From assembly GCA_947561395.2 (NCBI GenBank), contig OX387182.1:39053949-39117948 (forward strand): DNA of 64,000 nt, in the 5' to 3' direction. The DNA is from Buxus sempervirens. Its lineage: Eukaryota > Streptophyta > Magnoliopsida > Buxales > Buxaceae. The position numbers and the translations under genes are program-made. Below the pieces are notes generated by a model. The model searched no databases and had not been told where the DNA came from. It was given only the letters and a program-made list of their open reading frames with translations. Shown in pieces: positions 1 through 11,806 of the stretch. How positions within the stretch are numbered: position 1 is the first letter of the stretch; every line of letters begins with the position of its first letter.

Positions 1-1
1 T

Positions 2-1260
2 GTGTTACCTCCTGATTTAGTTAAAGCTCAAAGAGACAAGCTAAAGAGTGACTGTAAGTATTTTGTATGGGATGATCCCTACTTATGGAAGCATTGTGCA
101 GATCAAGTAATAAGAAGGTGTGTACCTGAACATGAAATTACTTCCATTCTCACCTTTTGTCATTCTTATGCATGTGGAGGACACTTTGGAGCTAAAAGAA
201 CAGCAAGAAAGGTACTAGAATGTGGTTTTATTGGCCACGTCTGTTCCGAGATGCATATTCCTTTTGTAAGTCATGTGCTAATTGTCAAAGAACAGGTAAT
301 ATTTCCCAAAGGAATGAGATGCCACAAACCCCTCTACTTTTTTGTGAAATTTTTTATGTTTGGGGCATTGATTTTATGGGACCTTTCCCTTTGTCCTTTG
401 GTTATGTTTATATCCTCCTTGCTGTTGATTATGTCTCAAAATGGGTGGAAGCAAAAGCCACCAGGACTGATGATTCTAAAGTTGTTGCAGATTTTCTTAA
501 GTCAAATATATTTTCCAGATTTGGAATCCCAAGAGCTTTAATCAGTGACCGAGGTACTCATTTCTGCAATCAAACTGTGGAAGATTTGCTGAAGAAATAT
601 CATGTTACCCACAAAGTTTCAACTGCATATCACCCACAAACTAGTGGACAAGCTGAAGCATCGAATAAAGAAATCAAGTCCATTCTTGAAAAAACAGTAA
701 ATCCAAATCGAAAAGATTGGAGTTTGCGCTTAGATGATGCTTTGTGGGCATATAGGACTGCATACAAGACTCCTATTGGTATGTCCCCTTATCGGTTGGT
801 GTTTGGGAAGCCATGCCACCTTCCGGTTGAATTAGAACACAAGGCTTATTGGGCTGTCAAGAATTTTAACATTAAGATGGATGAGAATGGAGATCATAGG
901 AAGTTGCAGCTACAAGAACTAGAGGAAATTCGAAATGATGCCTATGAGAGTGCAAGGATTTATAAAGAAAAGACAAAAGCTTTCCATGATAAGATGATCT
1001 CTGGAAAAGAGTTTCAAATTGGTCAAAAAGTCCTTCTTTACCATTCAAGGCTTCGTCTATTTCCTGGTAAGTTGCGTTCTCGTTAGATTGGACCTTTTCT
1101 TGTTACTAATATTTTTCCTCATGGTGCAGTTGAAGTGCAAAGCTTAATCACTTCCAAAGTGTTCAAAGTGAATGGACATAGACTTAAGCCTTTCCATGAA
1201 GGTTTCCAATTAGAACCAGTGGCAGAATTGCACATTGAGGATCCAGCATATTCTGATTGA
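2..1260 (+). pseudogene. pol: Integrase end of Athila-like pol, frameshifted and with a stop
   Basis: Integrase would insert retrotransposon cDNA into the genome. The N-terminal zinc finger (HHCC) is visible: HSYACGGH near 155-180 and CANC near 275. The catalytic core follows, with D in GIDFMGPF, D in LISDRGTHF and E in SGQAEASN. The last two are 35 residues apart, as in the DD35E family. Two lesions break it. One base is missing in a T run near 222-227, moving the reading frame between ECGF and YWPRLF. A TAG at 1084-1086 sits where this family normally has a Trp codon (SR-W-xGPF). After the stop the frame continues with family-like sequence to a natural TGA at 1258-1260. The lesions imply a dead copy. 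The lineage call is from residue patterns, not a tree. Confidence 0.92.
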
Positions 1261-2642
1261 AGAATGCAGACTTGAGTCGAGCCAAAGACAATAAACAAAG
1301 GCGCTGCTTGGGAGGCAACCCAAGGGGAGTTTGTTCCTTTTCTCTTTTATTTTCTGCGTTTATGTTTTCGTTATTTTTGTTGCTTCTTCTTTGCATTTAC
1401 TTTACATTGGGGACAATGTAAGTTTTAAGTGTGGGGGAGGGTATCAAGTGTGTTTTAATTTGTTTTTAAGTGAGTTTGTTTTTGTTCTTGTGTGGTTTTC
1501 AATAGTAGCTGATTGTGTATGTCATGAGCAATATTCAATTAAGCTTGAGAAAAATTCAGAACATGATTGAATGAGTAATCTTTCAATTTAGCATTACTTG
1601 GTTTAGTTGTTTTCCTTGAGGATGGTAATGACCAAACTTGGTAGACAAAAGCCGGTGAGATTTTGAGCCTTTTGACTGACACATCCATATCAGTCTTTTA
1701 TTCTTTCTTGTGTGATATTCTTCCCTGGTTTTGTTTCTCTAGAACTTGCTTTGATTCTCATTCAAGATCACATTGACACATGTATGCATGAATATGATTA
1801 AGGCCTTCTTTGTTATAAGTTATAAAAGCCAAATAGCCTACCTTGTGATTGATTATTTTCCTTTTGTAAACCCCATTGAGCTTTATTAACTTTTCTGAGA
1901 ACCCAGATTATAAATCTTATACCAGAAAAAAAAAAATTTTTTATGCCTTTACCCAAGCTGAAGATCTAGTGGAGCATTGTTCATTATTCTGGTATGCATG
2001 GGTGTACAAGAAGTAAGTGTGGGGGTGTTTTTGATTTGCTGGTATGGCTATGATTGGTGGAAGGGAACATGTTTTTATCCTCAATTCTGGAGTTCCACTA
2101 CTATTTTGAAAAAAAAAAGCAGAAAAACAGAACAGAAAAAGAAGAAAAAGGGTTTGTTTATGCATGATATATGAAAAAGGATAATTTTCTGAAGGGAGTG
2201 ATTGGTTTTATATGTCTTATACATTTATGCTTGAGATGATGTACTTTTGCTCCATTAGTTTCTAAGGCTTTTGAGCTACATTCCCACTTATTTCCTACCT
2301 TAATCCTAAGCCCCATTACAACCCATGAAAAGCCCTTATGATTTGTGTTATTCATGTGATCCCAGTGGTGGAAATTGAGAAGATAAACAAGCTTATGGTA
2401 GATCAATTCCATTGGAATGAATTTGAGTGAAACACATACCCTTCAATTGCATGAGTGTTGAGTGTTTATTTCTATGAGGGTCTATGTGTTTGGTTTGCTC
2501 CACCTTCAAGTGAAAATACTTGCTAAGTGATTGTGAGTAGTTCAGAAATATTTGTTCATGATATGTTCTGAGTTTCGAATTGCTTTCTGATTCTTGTTAA
2601 TGAGATATCAATCTGAATTTTTTGGGAAAGTGAATTTAAGTT

Positions 2643-2660
2643 TTGCTCGAGGACGAGCAA
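2643..2660 (+). other. Small hairpin before the polypurine tract
   Basis: A perfect 7-bp stem, TTGCTCG with CGAGCAA, flanks a 4-base loop. It ends 7 bases before the polypurine core. Its position suggests an RNA structure of the genomic transcript, but the role is inferred. Confidence 0.6.
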
Positions 2661-2666
2661 AGGTTA

Positions 2667-2680
2667 AGTGTGGGGGAATT
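2667..2680 (+). promoter_or_regulatory. Polypurine tract of Athila-like element
   Basis: AGTGTGGGGGAATT directly precedes TGATAAGAAC, the LTR start. This is the expected primer site for plus-strand DNA synthesis. Confidence 0.8.
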
Positions 2681-2894
2681 TGATAAGAACTTAATTTGTT
2701 ATATTTTTCTCTACTAATTTTTAACCTTTTGAATTTATTTTTGTGCCTAAATATACTGATTATGCTCATATTTTGATTTAGGTTACAATTGGCAGCATGT
2801 GGGCAAAATGAAGCTAAACTGAGATACTCTCGATGATTATAGAAGTCACGGTTCAAACGGCGTAAAAATCGGAGTCAAATTGTAGAAGATATGA

Positions 2895-3134
2895 GCAAAA
2901 TTCGCTGGCCGTTCGCCTGTCGTTCGAACGTTGGTGTTCTGCAGAGAAACCCGAGAGCAGCGTTCGCTGAATGTTCGCTTGTCGTTCGAACGTTGGTGAA
3001 AAATAGAGAAATTGTGAGCAGCGTTCGCTGGTCGTTCGATGAACGTTCAAACAAGAGAAGAGGAAACAACTTTTTGACCTGAATGTTCGACCCGCGTTCA
3101 ATGAACGTTCGAACAATCAAGTATTAAAACCTGT
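2895..3134 (+). repeat. Four tandem ~61-bp units in Athila U3
   Basis: Units start near 2895, 2957, 3018 and 3078 (spacing 62, 61, 60). Most contain TTCGCTG followed by GTTCG and a GTTCGAACG palindrome. The array sits immediately upstream of the TATA box, where LTR enhancers lie. Confidence 0.75.
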
Positions 3135-3140
3135 TATAAA
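3135..3140 (+). promoter_or_regulatory. TATA box of Athila LTR
   Basis: TATAAA in the context CCTGTTATAAAATTCC, about 455 bp into the LTR and just after the U3 repeat array. Confidence 0.55.
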
Positions 3141-4246
3141 ATTCCGAACTTTGCGGATTTGTTTCCTTTTTCTTGGGGATCTTCTTCTAGTTTTTAGGAG
3201 GACTTTAAGGGGTTTCTAATTAAGAAGATTAGGTCGTTTTTGGACTTCTAAGTCGTGGATACACAAGGAAAGGAAGTTCTCTCTTCCTTAGGAGTCTTGG
3301 AAGGAAAGTTCCTATTTTCTCTTCAAGGGATTTTTGGGCAAGTTTATGTGATTTCTATAAAGGAGGAGTTGAAACGTGAAGAGAGGAGGTTTTTTGGTTG
3401 GAGAGCTTTTCTGAGTTCTGGACGTCCTCTTTCTCTTCTTCCTTTCTTCTTCTATTTATCTTCTGAGTTTGTGATCCATGGCCATGTGTGGCTAAACTTT
3501 TATTCTTGGTCAAAGGAGGCTGAAACCTCAGAATTAATAAAGCTGTGAGATCTTAATGTTTTAATTGTTCAGTTTATACTTGAGCATTGAATATTCTTCT
3601 ATGTTTATTCTCATGATTGTCCCGTCTAATTGCTAGGAGGCCTACTAGTTCATTATTCGTTGCAATTTATTGCTAGGCTAGCTATCAAATCCGTAATTGT
3701 TTGATCCCTCTAATCTGTGAAGCAACTGAGGTTTAATGATTTGCTGCGTCAGGAATTGTTAAACTTTAGGAAGAATTTTCTGCTAGATTAAATACAGCCG
3801 CTTGTGATTGTATTGTTTAGATTCATCATTCTTTCTAGTCCCTAAAGCTGCTGCTGGATTAAATCTTTACCGCTTGTGTGAGGTTGTTTAGTAGTTAGGG
3901 TTAATTAGATCGCTTGTTTTCTGATTAACTATAATTGAAAGAGTTTGGAAAGTATTTCCAAGGGTGAATGTTCAATGTGTGAATTGATATATTCTAGCAT
4001 CTATGATCAGCTTTGATATTCCGATGGTGGATGTTAACTTAGACCAAGGTTTGTTTTATTGATTGATTTATTAAAGTCTTTTTAGTAATCTGTTATTTTC
4101 TGATCTCATTGTGACAAAACCCCCCTCTTAATTCTGTTTTATAAAGCATAAAAAGAGATAGAAACTCTCGGTGGAACGATCCCTACTCACCTTGCTATAT
4201 GCATATTTTTAAGTAGTGGTTTATTTTTGGTTGTGTACGACAGTCA

Positions 4247-6236
4247 CCATCGATATATGCAAGGTTGACATTATCATCCAAATGAATCACGATTGAACCT
4301 ACTTCTGGTTTTGGATGTTTAAATCTCTCCTCTTCTTCTGCAGTTGTTCTTCTCTGAGGTGGTCCTAATTGGCTGCAGAAGAAATCAGGATCAAAGAATC
4401 AGTTCATAACTCAGGCAAGTAACTAGCATCTCAAACAAAAAAGTATGCATGTGTGCATCCATGTGCTTGTATGTATGTGACAGAGAGAACCTTCTTGACC
4501 TAAACGTCATTGTTGTCTCACACTTTTACTGCAATTTCTCTTCATATTCCTATTTACCCAAAAAAAAGGGGCATCATCATAAGACGTGTGATTTTTTAAG
4601 GCATTTTTTTGTTTCAAGACTTCCAATTTTTTTAATCTTTTATGTGTTTCATGCTTGGATTCTCTCTCAAGTCCTTTCTCAGTGGGTCAATGGGTTGATA
4701 TTAACCAATCCTATAGAAAAGATGGAATCTTTTCTATATGTGCCATGTGCACAAGATTGGGGTTGAAGCACCGATGCCTGCGGAATCTTTCTCTACTTGT
4801 TATGTTGTTTTTTTCTATTCTTCTTGTAGTATAGGAATATTTCTGGAGTAGAGCAGGTTTTAATACTCTAGATGGGAGTTTGGTTATTAGTTAAATAGTG
4901 GTACTAAGTTCTTTCACCTACAGGGATCCTAGTACCTTGCTATATGTAATAGTAGAATGAGGATGGCATCTGAAGTTTGCTGAAAACCATATTTCAATTG
5001 AGTTCTGGAATTAACAGACCTAACAACAAAACAAAGTTGAAACCAAACTAATACATACATGGTGTGAATCAATATAAACGATCACTAACCCAAACCATAA
5101 AGACATTAGGCCACTGATCTTTTTGTTAGTCAAAGCTTAAAATTCATAATATAGGAAATATCTAGGATTTCCGATCAGCACAAGTTCACCCATTGAACGA
5201 GATACATGTTCAGCAGACTGCAAATAATGCACACAGTTGCATCTTGATACTGGTATCATATTTTTAAGGAGCTTCTCTACCGGATCGTGAACATTGTAAA
5301 GTGTTCAACAACCAAAGTGAACTAATTTCTGCAGGGTAAAAGTTTAACAAGCCTGTGTGCCATATTGACAGCACACTACCAACTGGGTTGGATGCCAATG
5401 ATATACAAACAAGCAAAAGTGAAGTTTCCTTGAACTTCAAAAACACTCAAGAATGTGGACTTGTCAGAAACATCTATAGGAAATAAAAATTATATTCTTG
5501 ACTTCCATCTTGTAGAGATAAGACATTCAAATTCTTAGTGTTTGCAAACCTCTTGTTTTGGTGTTAGGTCTGTTACTAAGGATGGCATCTGAAGTTTGGC
5601 ATCATTACTCTAGATAAGTTGAAATAAACTTTAGGATCTTGGTTGTCTTCCCATGCATCTTCCTATTCTACCAGTTCTTTTATATACGCCCCCTGATAAT
5701 TCCTTTTTCCTTCCTGGCAATGTCATGAGGTTGGGTTCCTATTCCAATATTCTTTATAATTAATATGCACAACATTCTGTATGCTTTCTCTTAATTGTAC
5801 TTTCTCCCTTGTTTGTTATCTTCTTCATATAGGTGCTCATTCCTTTTGGAATTATCAGAATCTCAGAACCAGTTCAACTTCAGAATTCCATGCTTTTCTT
5901 CCTGCTCTTCTATTTATTTTTCAAAATACGTGCTTCAATTTATTGCATTGACTTGTTTCTTCCAATGAGAAACAGGCTTATGACATTTCAGACAGTATCA
6001 TCCCTTTTCGCATTAATATGCTAATGAAAGTGCTTTCTATTTTCTAACTGGTGGGAAAAAATAATGAATTTACATGTGCTTAGTTTGACAAGTCAAGAGC
6101 TGTGTTATCATTATTAATTTTTTTACACTAGTCTCCACAACTCACATCACTGCATCTCACCCTTTGTTTTGACAAATTTGTTTTCCAGCTTCTTTAAGTA
6201 GGTGCAAACTATGCCATTAATTTAGGAAGAAACATT
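4247..6236. other. Unassigned AT-rich DNA, no gene seen
   Basis: It lies between the Athila LTR and solo LTR XA. It may be the left part of the Harbinger element, because XA's target duplication (ACATT) joins this DNA to 9704 onward, where the Harbinger transposase begins. ORFs at 4449-4766 and 5833-6024 show no family features. A MITE-like inverted-repeat element occupies 5012-5575. Confidence 0.5.
5012..5575. mobile_element. MITE-like element with ~25-bp terminal inverted repeats
   Basis: The left end TTAACAGACCTAACAACAAA (5011-5030) pairs with the right end GTGTTAGGTCTGTTAC (5561-5576) as an imperfect inverted repeat, about 23 of 25 positions. The interior has no ORF of note. The superfamily is not clear. 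A perfect 19-bp direct repeat, GGATGGCATCTGAAGTTTG, lies outside at 4961-4979 and 5580-5598. Confidence 0.5.
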
Positions 6237-6539
6237 TGTAAAATCCCTAAATTTCTGAAAAATTAAAATTTATATTGTAGTGATTAAATTAATGATAATT
6301 AGTGAATTTTGCAGAGAAAGGAGATTATTGATTTAAATCGGAAATGTTGCTTGAGCCGAACGGGCTCTTTAAAGATTATAAAGGTATGAGAAAAAAATTT
6401 CTGGAATTTTATTAGCTGAATTATTTGCTAGGATGATGTGTCAAGTAAATAATATTAAATGTTAAGGATCTGCTGGTATAGGAAATGTGGTAGTGTGGCA
6501 CCGCAGCAAACCATGAATTAAAATGGTTTGAGCAGCAAG

Positions 6540-6548
6540 TATAAAAAT
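6540..6548 (+). promoter_or_regulatory. TATA box in XA
   Basis: TATAAAAAT about 300 bp inside the LTR, upstream of two donor-like sites (6791 and 6981). Confidence 0.45.
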
Positions 6549-9385
6549 GAGCAAAACTCAGTTAGTTGTTTGTTTGGCTTTTGATCGATCAGAATTTGGA
6601 AATCTCAGAGAGAAGAGAGATCCAGAAGCTAGGGTTGAGGAGGTGAAAATCGGATTGCTGAGGTGATCACCAGGAGAATTAATCTGATCGTGAGGTTGCC
6701 TAACAGTTTAGAAGAGAGCTGCAACAACAACTTTCGTTTGTGCAGGTGCAAGAATTTCTGCAATCTGGGTTGTTGTGATTCGAAATTCAGGTAAGATCCA
6801 CAAAACTTAGCTCTAATTCGTGGACTTTCAATCATAATTGAAGAATAAGTTCAGATCTGGAGTATGTGATCTAGTTATAAAATCCTGCAGAACAGTGAGG
6901 TTCGTCCATATTTTTGGAGGGAATTTCAGAACCTACTTTGTGCAATTGAAGGTTCAGCAACTGGAATTCGTTGATTTGAGGTGAGTAGCACAAATCCTAA
7001 TTGATTTGAATGGTTTAAACTAAGATTTGATTCAGGTATTATATGTACAGCCGAACCTCTGTTTTTGAATTGATATTGGCGCATAAGTATGGAGAACCTG
7101 ATTTTATGGTTAAATAAGAATTAAATGTATGGAAATAGATTGTTAAGTTGAGCAATAAAGTGCTGGAAATGAACTAGTAAGACACAATAGATCAAATCAA
7201 ATCAGAATCCGAAAAATCTGTATATAGTTGCTGCCGAAGTTTTGTTGGAGAATAGTTGAACGACAAATTTTATGCATGTGTTATTAGTAGATTAATTAAA
7301 CTCAATGCAGGTTAGAAAGGCCATTGGAAGAGTCTAGATTATCCTAGGAAAGTTTTGAATGCAATGTAGCAATCCATTTCTAGTGTTATATTTCATTATC
7401 AGCATTCGAACCAAGAAAACATGGTCTAGCGCTGAACATTGCTGAGGATCGCCTACCTCCTTTAGAGGTCGGCGCCCAGCAGGTTTTGGTCTTTAAAGAG
7501 TTTAGTTTTCAGTCCTATGTTAGAGTTTCTTCTACGAATTAATTGTGAGAGTTAATGAGGTGTAAAATGGACTTAATTTGGAGTAGGCAAGAGGTGCTGG
7601 AAATCATGGAATGCATGACCAAGTTGCTGAAACTTATTTGAATAAGGAAATAGGCAGCCATACTAGGTGTCTATGTCTTGGTAAATTAAATAGATTAAAT
7701 TGAATAGAAAATTATCTTCTAGATGGTTAAAATTATGATGAAGGGAGTGTGAAAGCAAAACAGTAGCTCAGTCTGGACAAATTGAAGCTGCTGTCACTGA
7801 ATCTGGGAAAAAATGAGAGAGCGCCGAGGATTGCTAACCATTGCTGACTGGCGCCCAGCTCATGCTCGGGGTGATTCGAACCCAAATTCTTAGTTCCAGC
7901 GATGGGAAAAATATTTGGGAAGCTAACTAGGAGTAATTAAGGGAGTACTGGAAAATAAGAGAGGTTGGTCTGAGAAATTATTCAGGTACTAATGTAAAAT
8001 CAGCAACCTATCTAGGTAATAAGAGTAGTGTTTTTATAAGTTCTGAGGTTTTCCGGCTATTATAAATTGGGGTCTGCAACACTTGTATGGAGGTATTATC
8101 TACAGGATAAATGGGAGATGAAGAAAGGTAATTGGAGTGAGATATAGGTGCTGAACCTGGGGTTATACTCAAGTATTAAGTATGGAAATCAGAAAATGTA
8201 GTGAGTAATGAGTTGAAGGTTATAAAGAAATCTGAACTTATGTCTAGTCTCTAGATTGTTCCTTTTGGTAAAACATATTAGGAAAGATCCTCTAAGGAGA
8301 CTTTATAAATGATAAAAAGGGTTTGGAATGCAATAATAAATGCTGAAATGAAAGTATTAAAGAGGGTTTAGATGAAGTAAGAGAGTTAAAGAAAGAGTTG
8401 AAAGTATTAGACTAAATAAAATTGAGTTAGAGTAATAGATATGGGGAAAAGTTTCTGTTCGAGTATAAACTAAATGTGTCAAGTCTGAATTTACTATTAC
8501 TACTAAATTTTGATATCTATATGCAGATTTGCCGGTTTAACCGAGTTTTGACAGTTTTACCAAATTTTGACTATAAAAGAGGATTTTAAGCACTATTTTG
8601 GAAAGGACCTTTAAAACTAATTTGTTATGGACAAATCTGATTTTTGAGAACTTTTAAACACTTGGAGGATGTTCTTGTGAGCTGTGATGGTTTGATTGTT
8701 ACCTTACCTCCGTGTACTCGGGGATGCCCATGTACTTGGGATGGTGTTTCCTCTGTGTACTCAGAGATGGTCGTGTGCTCGAAATGACATGTTTTGGGTT
8801 TTGGAACAAGTTGATATTAATGAGATTTCTGTTTTTGGCTTTAGCTCGAGTCTAGATGGCATAGCTCGGTGTGGATCCACATTTTTCAAGTTAAGAGCTA
8901 GTTAGTGGAATAGATTGATCTTTGCTAGCTGTAATACCTTGTTCGCGCACGCGTTTCCATCGTGTAGCTCGATGAGGCCTTCTCTGTATCTGGTTGGCTG
9001 CGGCTATGTTAGGATAGTTCTTGCCAACCCATTTCTGTATCTGAATAGGTTCTCCCACTTCGCTCATAAGCCGGGAGGTGGCATAGTGAGCTTGGATTTA
9101 CACTAGTTAAAGGTGGTTTATTTCATGAGTCTACCGTGGGCTTGTTTTATGATTACACTTATGAATCATTGCTATGCATTGATTGTTGATATTGCTCTTT
9201 ATCAGTATATATGTTGTATTTGGATTATTCGGATTTCTCTTAAAGGTTGGTTATCGTTACTAATGCTGTTTTTACTATTGAAGCATGTTTTAGAACTAAT
9301 ATAAATGTTTTTGGACATGCATGTGCTACTTTCTGGGATATTCGTATCTCATTCCGTTTGATTTGTTTTGTTTTCAAATCCTAGT

Positions 9386-9460
9386 GAGGACGATATACGT
9401 GGGGTTGAGCCAGACTCGGATTACCCCGAGTATAGGGAAGAGGATTACTTTGTCGAGTGA
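9386..9460 (+). CDS. Conserved micro-ORF in XA, end part of a possible spliced ORF
   Basis: This frame of 24 residues plus stop reads EDDIRGV, then DYPEYREEDYFVE and TGA. The equivalent ORF in XE (53233-53307) has exactly the same length. In the last 13 codons the two differ by five synonymous codons, one V/I change and a different stop codon. No in-frame ATG lies just upstream, so it would have to be translated as the end of a spliced message. The acceptor AG has mutated in this copy (TTTTCAA); a nearby CCTAG at 9380-9384 could substitute. I know no protein family with this ending. Coding status is inferred from the substitution pattern. Confidence 0.4.
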   Translation, partial: EDDIRGVEPDSDYPEYREEDYFVE

Positions 9461-10071
9461 CTATTGAGAAATATCTTAGTTGTTATTTTCATTTGAGATA
9501 GTGAGTAACTTTTGAATTGTAATTCTTTCAATTCATTGTGGTTTGGTGATTGGGATATTTTAGCGAACTCTGATATTGTGTTTGATGATAATAAATGAAA
9601 TGTCATGTTTTCTTACACTCTGATATAGATCCTACGGTTTTGTTATCTTACCCTCGGGTATGACTTACGATTCCATTATGTAACCCGGATTCGGGGCGTT
9701 ACAACATTACTGAATCTATTTTGATTTCTTCCACGATCTTTTCATGCATTTTAGACAATATTTTTATTTGAAACATTCATTGAAAATTAAGGAAAACATT
9801 CATTTTAGACAATATATTATCCATTTGCTTTTATTTGAAACATCCATTTGCCTCTCTTTTTGCTTGTCTCTGTGTTTTTTTTCCTTTAATTTTTCTTTAT
9901 ATTTTTCCGCTATCATGAGCTAATTTCTTTTTTAAACAATTAAGCTTGTTTTACATTTGTGAACAACATTTGATGGCTTAAATAAAAATTATTTGTGTTT
10001 ATGTGCTTTTATGTGTATTATGAAAATGCATAATTAATAGGTTGTTTGATATTCAATTTTTTGTTTGATAG

Positions 10072-11535
10072 ATGGATAATAGATTGTTTGCAACTCATGA
10101 TGCCAATGATAGAAAAGAGAAGAAGAAAAACCTTCTTTTACATGCTCTTGCTTGTACTATTACAGCAATTATAGTTTGGCATTATGAAAAATATATTTTG
10201 AAAGGACCTATAGGAAATAATGAGATTTTAAGAGAATTATATTTAAAACATTTGTGTGGTGGAAATGACATAATGTGTTATGACAATTTACATCTTACAA
10301 AAAGGGCATTTTATAAGCTATGTGGAATATTACGCGGAAGGGGAGGTTTATAAGATATAAGGCATATTACTGTAGAAGAATCGGTTGCAATGTTCTTAGA
10401 TGTCCTTGCCCATGACGTCAAGTTTCGCATAATTAAGGGTACTTTCATCTGTTCAGGAGAGACAATTAGCAGGCATTTTGGTTTTGTTTTAAGGGCAGTG
10501 CTCAAACTAACAAAGGATTTCATAAAAGCAACAGATAATGTTGGAAATGATTCTAAAGATGACAAATGGAAATGGTTTAAGGTATTATCAAAATTTCTAC
10601 ATAATACATAATTACATTAGTAGTTTACAAATTAAGGAAAACTAATGTCTTACTATTTTCCTCAGAATTGCCTTGGAGCTTTAGATGGAACATATATCCA
10701 AGTAACCGTTCCACTTCAAGATCAAGGTCTATATCGAAATAGAAAGCAAGACATTGCTACAAATGTCTTAGGAGTATGTGACCGCAACATGAAGTTTATA
10801 TATGTATTACCTGGTTGGAAAGGATCAGCCTCAGACTCTAAGGTGTTAAGAAATGCCCTTACAAGACCTTGTCCATTATCTATACCCATTGGTACTTTTT
10901 CCAAACTTTAATTTGTTATTTTAATTTATTATTTTTATTCTTTATTTAGTTACTGATTTGTCCTTCAATTATAGGAAAATATTAACTAGTTGATGCAGGA
11001 TACACAAATGATCCTGGTTTTCTAGCTCCATATCGCCAAACTCGTTATCACCTTAATGAATGGGTTGTAAGTGGAAATAATCCAAATAACTACAAGGAGT
11101 TATTTAATCTTCATCATTCTTCAGTAAGGAATGTGATTGAAAGAACATTTGGTTTGTTAAAGAAGCGGTGGGCCATTTTGAGAACTCCATTTTTTGATGT
11201 GAAAACTAAGGTAGTGATTTTGATAAACTTCTAAAATAAAGTTGAATTAGATATTGATTGTTTAAGTAACATATTTTTATGCATCAATTTAGATGCGGAT
11301 AATCAATGCTTATTGTGTTATACACAATTTCGTAAGAGACAAGCATCAAAAGACAGATGATAGCCTTTTAAGGGAAGTTGATGAAGAGTTAGCATCAGAG
11401 CCACAGATACCAGAAGAGTCAGATGAAGTATTGATAACAAATGTTCAAGTTACAAATGAGTGGACAAAGTTTCGAGATGATTTAGCTCAGAGCATGTATG
11501 CTGACTATCAAGCTAGACGAAGGAATAGAAATTAA
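10072..11535 (+). pseudogene. Harbinger-type transposase with two premature stops
   Basis: This DDE transposase would cut and move the element. Four exons fit: 10072-10581, 10666-10891, 10975-11210 and 11293-11535. Their introns are GT-AG with compatible phases (0, 1, 0), giving 404 codons before the final stop. Catalytic residues are visible: D in GALDGTYI (exon 2), D in LVDAGY (exon 3) and E in VIERTFGLLKKRW (exon 3). The C-terminal NAYCVIHNF is also family-like. Two stops interrupt it. TAA at 10351-10353 follows GRGGL, and TAA at 10983-10985 replaces a Tyr before LVDAGY. No frameshift was seen, so inactivation looks recent. Exon borders are predicted by eye. Confidence 0.88.
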
Positions 11536-11806
11536 AGTTATAGATTAATTTAGCATTATTTAGTCTTTTAACTACTTTTTTTTTAATTCTTGAACACATG
11601 AGAAATTCCTTTTGTTAATTAAATTGAATTGTGCTATTAGTTTATATCTCATCATACTTGGTGTTTTAATTTATTTTTGAAAAATATCATTTCCTGTGTA
11701 TACTATCAAAAAGTTGTATGGATCAATATTTATTATGATTTATGAAATTACAACTGCATATGGTTTCAAGTAACTATTGTATTGATATTTGTGTAGATTA
11801 TTACAG

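Larger units (their letters stand above)
1261..2680 (+). other. Non-coding spacer between pol and 3' LTR
   Basis: No env-like or other credible ORF was found; the short ORFs here lack recognisable residues. It begins with GGCGCTGCTTGGGAGGCAAC (1299-1318), a block I recognise from the post-pol region of Athila-type elements. It holds three polypurine-like cores, AAGTGTGGGGG or similar, near 1427, 2012 and 2667. Only the last adjoins the LTR. Confidence 0.75.
1..4246 (+). mobile_element. Athila-like Ty3/gypsy retrotransposon, 3' part
   Basis: This is the 3' end of an LTR retrotransposon cut by the window edge. In order it has the integrase end of pol, a 1.4-kb non-coding spacer, a polypurine tract and one LTR. 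The integrase C-terminal style ([17 protein letters not shown]) is characteristic of the Athila lineage. The 5' LTR, gag, protease, RT and any 5-bp target duplication lie outside the window. No env-like ORF is present in the spacer. The exact 3' LTR end is uncertain by a few bases, because CA occurs at both 4242 and 4246 and there is no second LTR to compare. Confidence 0.9.
2681..4246 (+). repeat. 3' LTR of Athila-like element (about 1.56 kb)
   Basis: It starts TGATAAGAAC right after the polypurine tract and ends near TGTACGACA/GTCA, shortly after GTGGAACGATCCC, a block usual near Athila LTR ends. U3 runs to about 3165 and contains a 61-bp tandem repeat (2895-3135) and a TATAAA box (3135-3140). 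The ORF at 3255-3548 is a 97-codon open frame in the transcribed part with no recognisable domain, so I do not call it a gene. Confidence 0.82.
6237..9703 (+). mobile_element. Solo LTR XA (family X), TSD ACATT
   Basis: Starts TGTAAAATCCC and ends TTCGGGGCGTTACA. It is flanked by ACATT at 6232-6236 and 9704-9708. Length is 3467 bp with no retroelement coding domain. Visible parts are a TATAAAAA box (6540-6547), a splice-donor-like GAG/GTGAGTAGCAC (GT at 6981), GGCGCC-rich patches (7441-7483, 7815-7866), a repeat tract with CCGTGTACTCGG-like units (8705-8780), an acceptor position where CAG has become CAA (9376), and a short conserved ORF (9386-9460). The TGTAA-CCCCG style resembles Tekay/Del chromovirus LTRs, but this is inferred. 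Confidence 0.88.

Noticed and set aside
4449..4766. 105-codon frame in the unassigned segment
   Set aside because: Compositionally ordinary for chance, no start context or domain, and no exon structure around it.
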